From: Acetobacter oeni
GTDB lineage: Bacteria; Pseudomonadota; Alphaproteobacteria; Acetobacterales; Acetobacteraceae
DNA length: 51,609 nt
Direction of reading: 5' to 3'
NCBI RefSeq assembly: GCF_011516825.1
Contig: NZ_WOTA01000025.1
Span: 1-51,609 of the forward strand
This document shows, piece by piece, positions 44,552-51,609 of the stretch. The position numbers and the translations under genes were made by a program. Positions within the stretch are counted from its first letter, which is position 1; each line of letters begins with the position of its first letter. The notes under the pieces were generated by a model. That model was not told where the DNA came from. It ran no database searches and saw only the letters and a list, made by a program, of their open reading frames with translations.

Positions 44552-44582
44552 GGCTCCCCTCCCCTTTTCCGGCGGAGGGGCC
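44552..44582 (+). terminator. Terminator-like hairpin
   Basis: CCCCTCC (44556-44562) pairs with GGAGGGG (44574-44580), extended by GG/CC, 14 bases after the stop of the beta-helix gene. No clean T-run follows, only a T-rich stretch, so termination is plausible but not certain. Confidence 0.45.
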
Positions 44583-44676
44583 ATCATAACTTCCTTTTAT
44601 GATGTCATGACAACAAACGCCTGGACGCGGTTCATGGTCTGGCTCAGTGTTCGCCTTCTTTTCAGCCGGAGGGATG

Positions 44677-46539
44677 ATGGGCGCGGGACAAGGTTCGGCG
44701 GGGCGTTCTGCTTTCTCTGCCGGGGCTGCGTCCTGGCTGGCGCGGGGTCCGTGGCTGCGCGGTGATCGCCTGCGGTGGTTGCTGACGCCGTCTTTCGGGG
44801 ATCTGGCCTTTGCTGTGCGGTCTTCGCTGGCGGCGGCGCTGTCCCTGCTGATTGCAATGTGGATGGAACTGGACAGTCCGCAATGGGCGCCGCTGACGGT
44901 GTGGGTTGTGGCGCAGTCCTCACGCGGGGAGTCTTTATCCAAGGCGCGGTGGCGGGTTGCCGGGACGGTTGCGGGCTGTTGCGCGGCGATTGCGCTGGTG
45001 GCGGCGTTTCCGCAGGCGTCCGGGCTGTTTTTTGTTTCGCTGGCGTTGTGGATCGGGCTGTGCTGCGGATTTGCGACGTTCTTTGACGGCTACCGGTCTT
45101 ACGGGTTGCTGGTGACGAGTTTCACGTCGACGATTGTGGCCACGGGCGCGATCATTCAGCCGGATGAAGTGTTTGACGTGGCGATGTCGCGGGGCACCTA
45201 CATCATTCTGGGTATTGTGTGCGAAGCGACGCTGGCGATGCTGTTTATGCCGGGGTTGCAGGAGAAGGCGCGGGCGCGGTTGCTGGGGCGCCTGGAGGCG
45301 GTGTGCGCGGCGGTTTCGGTGGGGGTGACGCGACTGGTTGAAGGGCGGGCCGATCCGGAGGCGGACCAGCGTTTACTGGCGGAGCTGATGGCGGCGAACG
45401 GACGCATTGAATTTGATGTGCTGGAGATGGCGCCGCAGACGCCCCGGATTGCGGATCATGCGCGGGCGGCGATTGCGGATCTGCTGATGATGCTGGCGCG
45501 GGCGCGGGGCGTGGCGGCGTCCGGGCGGGTTCCGGGGTCTGATCCGGAGCGGGATTATCAGGCGGCACGGGCGCATGTGCGGGCCTGTATTGTGCCGGTT
45601 CGGGGGGATCGGTTCCGGTTTCGGGTGCGGTCGCAGCGTCATGCCGTGGAGTCGGTTCAGAACGGATTGCGGGCCTGTGCGGGTATTATCGGGGCCTGGC
45701 TGGTCTGGGAGGTGACGGCGTGGCCCGCGGGGGTGACGTTTGTTTCGATGGTGTCGCTGGTTTACGGGTTGCTGGCGACCCGTGAGGTGCCGATCATGGC
45801 GTCGGGGGCGTTTTTTCGCGGGGCGGTGTGGTGTGCGGTCGTTGCGGGGATTTTTGCATTTCTGGTGATTCCGGCTGTAACGGCGCCGGAGTGTCTTGTT
45901 CTGGCGCTGCTGGTTCCGATGACCATTGGCGGTCTGGCGGCGCGGAATGCGGCGACGACGGGGTATGCGTTTTCGTTCAACATGTTTCTGCCGGTTCTGA
46001 TCGGGCCTTCCAATATGGGTCGGTTTGACGAGGTGTCGTTTCTGAACGGGGCTTCGGCTTTTCTGGCGGCGGTGCTGTTTACGCGGCTCACTTTCGGGAC
46101 GGTGCTGCCGTTTAGGGCGGATGCGCATTTGCGGCGGACGCGGGCCTGGACGGAAAAGCGGCTGCGGGCGATTGCGGATTTACGGAGCCGGGTGACGGCC
46201 TATCGGTGGTTGTCGGACAATGCGGACAGCATGGTGCGCACGGTCCGGACATCGCATGCGGTACCGCGTGCGACGCTGGTGACGGCGATGGAGCGGCATC
46301 TGGAGGCGATGACGCTGGGGATGCTGGTGATTACGGTTCGGCAGGAAGTGCAGGCCGGTCGGGTGCCGGGGGGGTTTGAGACGCGGGTTCGGGTGTTTTT
46401 ACGGGTGTGGGAACGGTCGGGCGATACCGGGGCCCGTCCGGTGGCGCGGGCGCTGCTGTGGGGACTGGAGCGACGCGGTGTCGGGGACACGGCGCTGGTG
46501 GGCGCGCTGGCGGGGATTGCGGGCAGCGGGCCGGGCTGA
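44677..46539 (+). CDS. FUSC family inner-membrane transporter
   Basis: About 620 residues from ATG 44677 (GGAGG four bases before it); a GTG at 44647 and an ATG at 44674 are alternatives. Two sets of hydrophobic helices flank a long soluble middle: first LAAALSLLIAMWMELDSPQWAPLTVWVVAQ with SLSKARWRVAGTVAGCCAAI, then GACAGIIGAWLVWEVT-like helices with ITWPAG-like loops (about 340-480). This is the FUSC/AaeB arrangement for export of aromatic acids or other toxic organics. No membrane-fusion protein (AaeA-like) is encoded next to it. Confidence 0.83.
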   Translation: MGAGQGSAGRSAFSAGAASWLARGPWLRGDRLRWLLTPSFGDLAFAVRSSLAAALSLLIAMWMELDSPQWAPLTVWVVAQSSRGESLSKARWRVAGTVAGCCAAIALVAAFPQASGLFFVSLALWIGLCCGFATFFDGYRSYGLLVTSFTSTIVATGAIIQPDEVFDVAMSRGTYIILGIVCEATLAMLFMPGLQEKARARLLGRLEAVCAAVSVGVTRLVEGRADPEADQRLLAELMAANGRIEFDVLEMAPQTPRIADHARAAIADLLMMLARARGVAASGRVPGSDPERDYQAARAHVRACIVPVRGDRFRFRVRSQRHAVESVQNGLRACAGIIGAWLVWEVTAWPAGVTFVSMVSLVYGLLATREVPIMASGAFFRGAVWCAVVAGIFAFLVIPAVTAPECLVLALLVPMTIGGLAARNAATTGYAFSFNMFLPVLIGPSNMGRFDEVSFLNGASAFLAAVLFTRLTFGTVLPFRADAHLRRTRAWTEKRLRAIADLRSRVTAYRWLSDNADSMVRTVRTSHAVPRATLVTAMERHLEAMTLGMLVITVRQEVQAGRVPGGFETRVRVFLRVWERSGDTGARPVARALLWGLERRGVGDTALVGALAGIAGSGPG

Positions 46540-46571
46540 CCCCTCCCCTGCACGGCCCTGCCTGTGTCGTG

Positions 46572-47192
46572 TTACGTTGGGTTTTCGCTGCTGTTGTGAT
46601 TGCGGCCAGGGACGTCGGCGAGGGTACGGTTTTGCGCATCTTTCCACTCTGTCCAGCCATTTGAAGAACGGCCCATGAGAAACACGGCGGCCGGACTCGG
46701 GTTTTTGAAAAGTGTGTCCTGTGGGAAGATGGCCCGGCCATCTTCGATGCGGATGGCGCCCTGCTCGGTGAGAGCCTGTCTTTTGGCGTAATAGCCGGGA
46801 CTGTTCTCGGGGGAGGAAGCGGAGGCTTCCGATCGACCATATGAGCCGGCGAGAACGACCAGCCTCTCCTCCGTATAACGGGCGTGGGCATCCACGCCGT
46901 CCGCGCAACAAAAAAACAGAGCGGAGGTCGGGTCCGGAGTTGCAGAAAGATGCTGCGTTCCGGGATTGACGCATTCAGCCCCCCGGCGGTCTTTAATCAG
47001 CGGCTCGAATATCGGGTATCCGAGAGTGGTGAGGTTTGCGCGCGGGATTTCGATAAGCTGGAGGATACGCGTTGTGATGGCCGCGACACGAATACCCTGA
47101 GGATCGCCTGACGGCAGATAGATCTGGATTGTCCGGGGATAATTCGGCACGGTCCGGTCTCCGGGATCGGGCGGGAAGCGGGTATTTCCCAT
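46572..47192 (-). CDS. GIY-YIG/DUF4357 family protein with the nuclease domain deleted
   Basis: 206 residues. The start, RTIQIYLPSGDPQGIRVAAI followed by PRANL, is the usual N-terminal segment of GIY-YIG nuclease proteins that end in DUF4357. The end (RYTEERLVVLAGS, AIRIEDGRAIFPQDTLFKNPSPAA, GRSSNGWTEWKD) is DUF4357. Between them the expected GIY-YIG catalytic core of roughly 100-130 residues is absent: PRANL runs straight into TTLGYPIFEPL, which normally lies after the nuclease domain. The frame is intact, so this is an in-frame deletion. It is probably not a nuclease now. Confidence 0.75.
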   Translation of the reverse strand: MGNTRFPPDPGDRTVPNYPRTIQIYLPSGDPQGIRVAAITTRILQLIEIPRANLTTLGYPIFEPLIKDRRGAECVNPGTQHLSATPDPTSALFFCCADGVDAHARYTEERLVVLAGSYGRSEASASSPENSPGYYAKRQALTEQGAIRIEDGRAIFPQDTLFKNPSPAAVFLMGRSSNGWTEWKDAQNRTLADVPGRNHNSSENPT

Positions 47193-47480
47193 AATAATAG
47201 TGCGCCGGGATGAACAAAAACTTTCGGTATTGTGGCCTTACGTATCTGAGGCGCTCCTGAGAAGGAACTTTGCGGGAGATTTTCGGTGTGTGTTCTGAAT
47301 TCGCAGTCTGCAATACAGGAATAAATCGTGCGGGATGACGGTTGTGGGTCTGTCTGTCCAATATTAAAACCAACCGGATGGGTAAATATATAAAATATAA
47401 CAATACTGCCACCATATCCGTGAAAAAACGTCTCATGACAACATTTTCGCGAGGTCATATTCGCGTTGTATGTGAGAGGA
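47193..47480. other. Gap upstream of the hydratase remnant
   Basis: About 290 bases, AT-rich in its second half (47360-47410). It should hold the promoter of the minus-strand DUF4357 gene. No gene, terminator or repeat seen. Confidence 0.4.
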
Positions 47481-47636
47481 GCCGGCTGCTTTTACATCGG
47501 CGTGCCGGCAGCGGCCTGTGCTGTTCTCGAAAAAGCTGATGGCGCACGAGTGATTATTCTGAGTGGCACGGGCGGAAAGGTTTTCTGCCCGGGTGGCGAT
47601 GTCGTGGGGTGGGGGAAGTCCGGCGAGGAAACCTGA
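47481..47636 (+). pseudogene. Enoyl-CoA hydratase/isomerase (crotonase) remnant
   Basis: A 51-codon frame to the TGA at 47634-47636 includes ADGARVIILSGTGGKVFCPG followed by GDVVGWG. This matches the crotonase oxyanion-hole region, usually written as VRAVVLTGxGxKAFCAGGD. Everything before and after is missing, so only a fragment of a fatty-acid-oxidation-type gene remains. A GTG at 47472 could start a 54-residue peptide, but function is unlikely. Confidence 0.55.
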
Positions 47637-47677
47637 AAAACCTGTAACCGTTAGATATGGGCAACAGGAGCAGAAGA

Positions 47678-49159
47678 ATGGCACGCGGAGAAGACTCGTC
47701 TGCTCAACAGGCGGGTATTAAACAGGAAAAAATCGAACATGCCCGGCATAAGGCCTATCTGTTCGCCGGGGCGGCGGGATTAGCGGGGCTGATGTTTGGT
47801 CTCGATACGGGCGTTATTTCCGGGGCGCTGAAATTTATTGCGCAGGATCTTGGAGCGGATGACCGGACGCAGGAATGGATTGTGTCCTCTCTCATGATGG
47901 GCGCGGCCGGCGGTTCTCTTCTGGCGATTCCGGTGGCGCGGCATAGCGGCCGGCGTGGGGCGATGCTGTATGCGGGCCTTCTGTTTCTGATTGGAACGGC
48001 GCTGTGTTCCGTGGCGCATTCGGTCGGGATGATGATCGCCGGGCGTGTCATTCTGGGCGTGGCGGTGGGGTTCGCCTCGTTCTCCGCCCCGCTCTATATT
48101 GCGGAGATTACGGAAAAACGGCAGCGGGGAAAGATGATTTCCCTGTATCAGCTCGTCATTACGGGCGGGATGCTGCTGGCGATGTTTTCCGACAGTCTGC
48201 TGGCTTATGGCGGTCACTGGCGCTGGATGCTTGGTATTCTGGCTGTTCCGACCCTGATCTTCATTCTGGCGACAATGAATGTCCCGTATTCGCCACGCTG
48301 GCTGGTGTCACGCGGGCGACGCAAAGAGGCCTCGCATGTGCTTCAGCTGCTCAGAGGCTCGCAGGCGGCGGCGCAGGAAGAGCTGGCGCGGATCGAGAAG
48401 AATCTGCAACGCGAGGACGGCAACGGGTTCACCTTGCTGAAAACGAGTCCGGGTTTTCGGAAAACCTTCTTGCTTGGTATCGGTTTGCAGGCATTTCAGC
48501 AGCTCGCCGGGATCAATATCCTGCTGTATTACGCGCCGCATGTGCTGGAGCATCTGCATTTTTCGTCTGAGGCGGCGGTGTGGTGCACGACGCTGCTCGG
48601 GTTTGCCAACATGCTGGCGACCGGTGTGGCGATTTTGCTGATTGACCGCTGGGGGCGCAGACCGCTTCTGCTGCTCAGCACGTCGATTGCGACGGTCAGT
48701 CTGTGTCTTTTCGGGCTGGTTCTGTTTCTGAAAATTGGTGGCGTGGCGGGAAGTATTGCGACGATCGCCCTGCTGGTGACGTTTATTCTCGGCTTTGCCA
48801 TTGGCGAGGGGCCGGTTCCGTGGACGATGTGCACGGAGATTCAGCCGCTGAAGGGGCGCGGGCTGGCGATTGCCTGTTCGACCTTTGCCAACTGGTCGAC
48901 GAACTGGCTGATCAGCAATATCTTTCTGTCGCTGATGGCTGCTCTTGGCGATTACGGTATTTTCTGGATGCTGGCCGTGTTTAACGCCATATTTTTCCTG
49001 ATCGCGCTATTCTTTGTTCCGGAAACAAAGGGCTGTTCACTGGAGGAGATTGAGGAACGGCTGAATGAGGGCGCCCGGTTGCGGGATCTTGGACAGCCGG
49101 CTTCGGGCTCCTCCGGTCGGCACCTCACACAGGACGCCGGCGGAGCCGGACGCGCCTGA
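47678..49159 (+). CDS. Sugar porter, major facilitator superfamily (GalP/XylE type)
   Basis: 493 residues from ATG 47678 with AGGAG seven bases ahead. Twelve hydrophobic helices. Sugar-porter signatures: GLMFGLDTGVISGAL in helix 1, RVILGVAVGFASFSAPLYIAEI, PYSPRWLVSRGRR before the central loop, QAFQQLAGINILLYYAP in helix 7, DRWGRRPLLL and FVPETKG at the end. A proton-coupled hexose or pentose symporter in the inner membrane is the expected role. No sugar kinase or regulator is adjacent, so the substrate cannot be named. Confidence 0.92.
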   Translation: MARGEDSSAQQAGIKQEKIEHARHKAYLFAGAAGLAGLMFGLDTGVISGALKFIAQDLGADDRTQEWIVSSLMMGAAGGSLLAIPVARHSGRRGAMLYAGLLFLIGTALCSVAHSVGMMIAGRVILGVAVGFASFSAPLYIAEITEKRQRGKMISLYQLVITGGMLLAMFSDSLLAYGGHWRWMLGILAVPTLIFILATMNVPYSPRWLVSRGRRKEASHVLQLLRGSQAAAQEELARIEKNLQREDGNGFTLLKTSPGFRKTFLLGIGLQAFQQLAGINILLYYAPHVLEHLHFSSEAAVWCTTLLGFANMLATGVAILLIDRWGRRPLLLLSTSIATVSLCLFGLVLFLKIGGVAGSIATIALLVTFILGFAIGEGPVPWTMCTEIQPLKGRGLAIACSTFANWSTNWLISNIFLSLMAALGDYGIFWMLAVFNAIFFLIALFFVPETKGCSLEEIEERLNEGARLRDLGQPASGSSGRHLTQDAGGAGRA

Positions 49160-49247
49160 CAGCGGAGCGGAGACGGGTCGTTTTGCGGGGAAAGGCCCTG
49201 TCTCCGGTATTGCTCGCTTTTCGGGATATTGCTTTAGCGGGCAGGCA

Positions 49248-50324
49248 TCAACTGGCTGACTCGGGCGCAGCAATATCGCCCGGCGCGGTACGCTGTTTTT
49301 TGTGCAGGTCTTCCAGGTGAGTGCGGTAGGCGTCGTAATGTTCGGGGGCGGCGTGTTTGAAGTCCGGGTCTTCGAGATGGGGCACGCGCCCGTGGTGGCC
49401 GAAATTGACGAGGCGGGCTTCAAGCAGATGGAGTTTGCCGAAGACATCAGCCTGGAGTGCCCAGACCGCAAGGGATGAGCCAATGAAGGGGCCGATGAGG
49501 TAGATCCAGAGGCCACTCCAGTTTCCGGCGAAGAGATCCGGTCCGAATGTTCTTGCAAAATTGGCGCTGTTTCCGGAGAGCCAGGCGGTGATGGGGTTCA
49601 TGATGAGGAAGAAGACGCCGCCGATCCAGGGCGTGATCCATTTATAGCGCGGGTGAGCGGCGAGCCAGTAGAGTGTGACGATGAGGAGACCGGTCACGAG
49701 GGTTTCGGAAGCCAGCGCGTACCAGATGGAGATGTGGGTATAGGGAATGGTGGCACCGTAGTTCACCTCTGTTGAGAACAGGTGCCAGGGGGCGAAGATG
49801 GCTCCGACGGCATAGACGGCAGCGGTTCCGAGTGTGGCACCGATGATCTGGGCGATGATGTAGCCGAGTGCGTCGATCCAGACGATTTTTTTCGACAGCA
49901 TGAAGGCCAGGGTGACGGATGGATTGAGGTGGGCGCCGCTGACTTTTCCGAACGGGGTCATGGCCGCGACTGTTCCGGCGAGGCCGAAGCAGAGGCCGCA
50001 GAGGGCGGTCTGGATGACCGGGTGCGGCGCCAGAAGACCAGCGAAATATGTTCCGGGGGCGGTGAGGAGAATGACGCAGGTGAGGCCGGCGATCATCAGG
50101 ACGGCGGTGGCGAGGGCCTCGCACCAGTAGAGGCGCCAGTGCAGGGGGCGGTCGGGGTGCGGCTCGCCGGAGAGGGGTCGGTCGTGAAAGTGGACGTGGA
50201 AATGCGGCCAGTGGATATGCGGGATCTTGACGTGTGGAAGGTGAAAATGTGGGAGATGGAGGTGCGGGACATGAACATGTCCCTGCTTTACCCCGGGTTG
50301 CGGCGTATTTTTCTGCTCTGACAT
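49248..50324 (-). CDS. MIP-family channel (aquaporin/glycerol facilitator) with a histidine-rich N-terminal tail
   Basis: 358 residues from ATG 50324. Six membrane helices. The first pore loop is SGAHLNPSVT (NPS in place of NPA) and the second is GNSANFARTFGPDL (SAN region with the conserved Arg), so both NPA boxes are altered as in a divergent aquaporin group. Before the first helix are about 60 residues dominated by five consecutive PHxHx-type pentads (the third is PHVKI) with 13 His in 33 residues. The C-terminal tail of about 60 residues is charged. The His tract could bind zinc, copper or nickel, or sense pH and gate the channel. Upstream ATGs at 50336 and 50351 are possible. Confidence 0.82.
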   Translation of the reverse strand: MSEQKNTPQPGVKQGHVHVPHLHLPHFHLPHVKIPHIHWPHFHVHFHDRPLSGEPHPDRPLHWRLYWCEALATAVLMIAGLTCVILLTAPGTYFAGLLAPHPVIQTALCGLCFGLAGTVAAMTPFGKVSGAHLNPSVTLAFMLSKKIVWIDALGYIIAQIIGATLGTAAVYAVGAIFAPWHLFSTEVNYGATIPYTHISIWYALASETLVTGLLIVTLYWLAAHPRYKWITPWIGGVFFLIMNPITAWLSGNSANFARTFGPDLFAGNWSGLWIYLIGPFIGSSLAVWALQADVFGKLHLLEARLVNFGHHGRVPHLEDPDFKHAAPEHYDAYRTHLEDLHKKQRTAPGDIAAPESAS

Positions 50325-51013
50325 TGTCCTGCTCATGTATTCACTGTGCATCTGCGATCAGGAATATATGGTGTCCATTCGGACGGGATCGCGGATTATT
50401 TTATAAATGTAGGGACGATGCGCGGGGATACTCATCACGAACCCGCGAGTATGGGCTGGTATGACGTGGGCGGGATTTCCGGACGTGGTCTGAGCGGGCG
50501 GGCTGCTTATGCCTGCCGGGCTCCGTGCCGGAGTATTCACGATGTCTGTCTGTGCAATAATTGCGTCTTAGGGGGATTATATGTTCTCTTTGAGCGACAG
50601 TCGGGGGCGGTCCGGGAAGTGAAAGCCGTTTTTTCGTATGGTGTTTTATATGAGCCGTTGTCGTTTCGGTTTCATATATAATCAGTATTCTTTTAAATTT
50701 TCAGGTTGGTTTTCAGTTCGGATCAGCAATAACTAACTGTCAAGTCTCGTACATATTTTTGTCATACATTTGTAACCGTTGAATGATTGACGGGGGCGAC
50801 GGGATGTGGCTCTATCCGCGTCGTTCCGACACGGGTGCGGCGCCTTTTTCTGAACAGGGTTCAATGATTTTCAGGGCAGAACGAATGTGGAGCTTTGCGC
50901 GATGTAGGTTCGCTTTCGCGGACTGTACGACGCCTGTTTTTCACTCCTAATCCGGTCGGCATTTATTCTGCCGGCCAGTCTCCGTGATTGCGGAGCAGGT
51001 AAGGCAAGATACG
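50325..51013. other. Long gap with leader-like hairpins
   Basis: About 690 bases with no supportable gene; a 12-codon frame at 50581 has a good ribosome binding site (GGGGGATT) but is very short. Two hairpins stand just before the next gene: GGTCGGC/GCCGGCC (50954-50976) and CTCCG-TGATTG-CGGAG (50981-50996), followed at once by the AGGTAAGG ribosome binding site. They could control translation of the 51014 gene. Confidence 0.45.
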
Positions 51014-51229
51014 ATGTTTGCATCTCAGACTCTTGATATTGACGGTGTTTTTCTTGGTACTCTGATCGTTGATCGCGGTCAGAAGGGGCATCGTTTTTAT
51101 GCGGCTCATGACAGTGTCCGGTCGCTTCATAACCGGGTTCTTGCTGAAGCGGACGAGCTTCGGCGCCAGGCTGTGGCGCAGTTTCGACGGGCGCTGGCGA
51201 CGACGGGCGGGAAGAGTGCTGACCGCTGA
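51014..51229 (+). CDS. Small hypothetical protein
   Basis: 71 residues from ATG 51014, with AAGG nine bases ahead; the frame extends to 50984 without a better start. Reads MFASQTLDIDGVFLGTLIVD and then GHRFYAAHDSVRSLHNRVLAEADELRRQAVAQFRRAL. A beta N-terminus followed by a charged helix suggests a small DNA- or protein-binding domain. No family can be named. Possibly found mainly in acetic acid bacteria, which I cannot verify. Confidence 0.6.
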   Translation: MFASQTLDIDGVFLGTLIVDRGQKGHRFYAAHDSVRSLHNRVLAEADELRRQAVAQFRRALATTGGKSADR

Positions 51230-51609
51230 AAGCGGAGGCGTGCCGGTCATGTTTGCGTTTCAGAATGTTCGGCTGTTCGGGGCGCTTCTGGTCGGCTGAA
51301 CACGACACGGTTTGTAGCGATCAGCGGCATTCAGTGCTGTCCTTCCGTGGTTCTGTCATTATCTGACGCGCCATCACGGATATCCGCCGCTTTTTATTAA
51401 AGATGCGCTTGCAGGTCACTTTCCCGGCGTGTCGCTCTGCGGCTGACGGATTAAAGTCGGCGGGCCATTTTGCCGGGCTGCTCCGCGCAGTAAACTATGC
51501 CTGAGAGCCTGAATCAGAAAGCGGTTTGATTGATTTTTCGCAGAACTCTGCGGATATGGGCAATCATCAACCATGCGCAGGATGACGAGATTGTTGTCTC
51601 GACATCCTT
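51230..51609. other. Right-edge region without recognised features
   Basis: About 380 bases. No gene longer than a few codons has a plausible ribosome binding site. Short GC-rich inverted repeats occur (for example around 51455-51475) but none is terminator-like. Confidence 0.4.

Noticed and set aside
45373..46128. Minus-strand open frame of 251 codons
   Set aside because: Antisense to the FUSC transporter with Arg/His-rich composition and no motif.
50346..50681. Plus-strand frame of 111 codons after the aquaporin
   Set aside because: Overlaps the aquaporin promoter region, has no ribosome binding site and no protein-like pattern.

Overview
The window looks like a chromosomal stretch of an acetic acid bacterium (Alphaproteobacteria, Acetobacteraceae). 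This is an inference from gene content: a three-subunit glycolate oxidase next to a LysR gene, XdhC/MocA molybdoenzyme maturation genes, an aldo-keto reductase/alcohol dehydrogenase pair under an AraC regulator, FUSC and sugar-porter transporters, high GC with many GTG/TTG starts, and an alphaproteobacterial-type SOS box at dinB. No rRNA, tRNA, CRISPR array or intact insertion sequence was seen.

Layout. 0-2.2 kb: a secreted CHAP-domain protein and an AT-rich, probably acquired UDP-glucuronate-type epimerase. 2.2-8.0 kb: DUF192, MBL-fold hydrolase, host-attachment-type protein, xdhC-mocA, RidA, SMR efflux and a lipoprotein. 8.3-12.65 kb: an accessory island with small orphan genes, two pairs of short direct repeats, a large hairpin, and a retron. 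The retron is a reverse transcriptase fused to a TOPRIM domain, preceded by a compact msr-msd locus whose 13-bp a1/a2 inverted repeat I located. 12.7-17 kb: glcD-glcE-glcF, with a divergent LysR-GST pair to 18.7 kb. 18.9-25.4 kb: a large secreted protein, a 770-residue tandem alpha/beta-hydrolase protein and an M28 peptidase. 25.5-28.9 kb: a vWA-PP2C-kinase signalling triad (TerY-P/YegLKI type). 28.9-33 kb: a membrane protein, GNAT, dinB and a MASE1-GGDEF cyclase. 33-37 kb: AraC, aldo-keto reductase, alcohol dehydrogenase and an alkyltransferase-like repair protein. 37-40.6 kb: mdaB with a divergent LysR, then an ECF sigma gene beside the wreck of a TonB receptor. 40.6-51.6 kb: pabB-pabC, a beta-helix-like secreted protein, FUSC, an internally deleted GIY-YIG/DUF4357 protein, an enoyl-CoA hydratase remnant, a sugar MFS transporter, an aquaporin with a histidine-rich tail, and a small orphan protein.

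Two genome-scale signals cut across the layout. A dispersed REP-like repeat (two adjacent palindromes per unit, sometimes as a head-to-head doublet) occurs at four loci. Gene decay is visible at 39.6-40.6 kb and 46.6-47.6 kb. The best candidate for something undescribed is the retron, whose protein and RNA can both be delimited from sequence.
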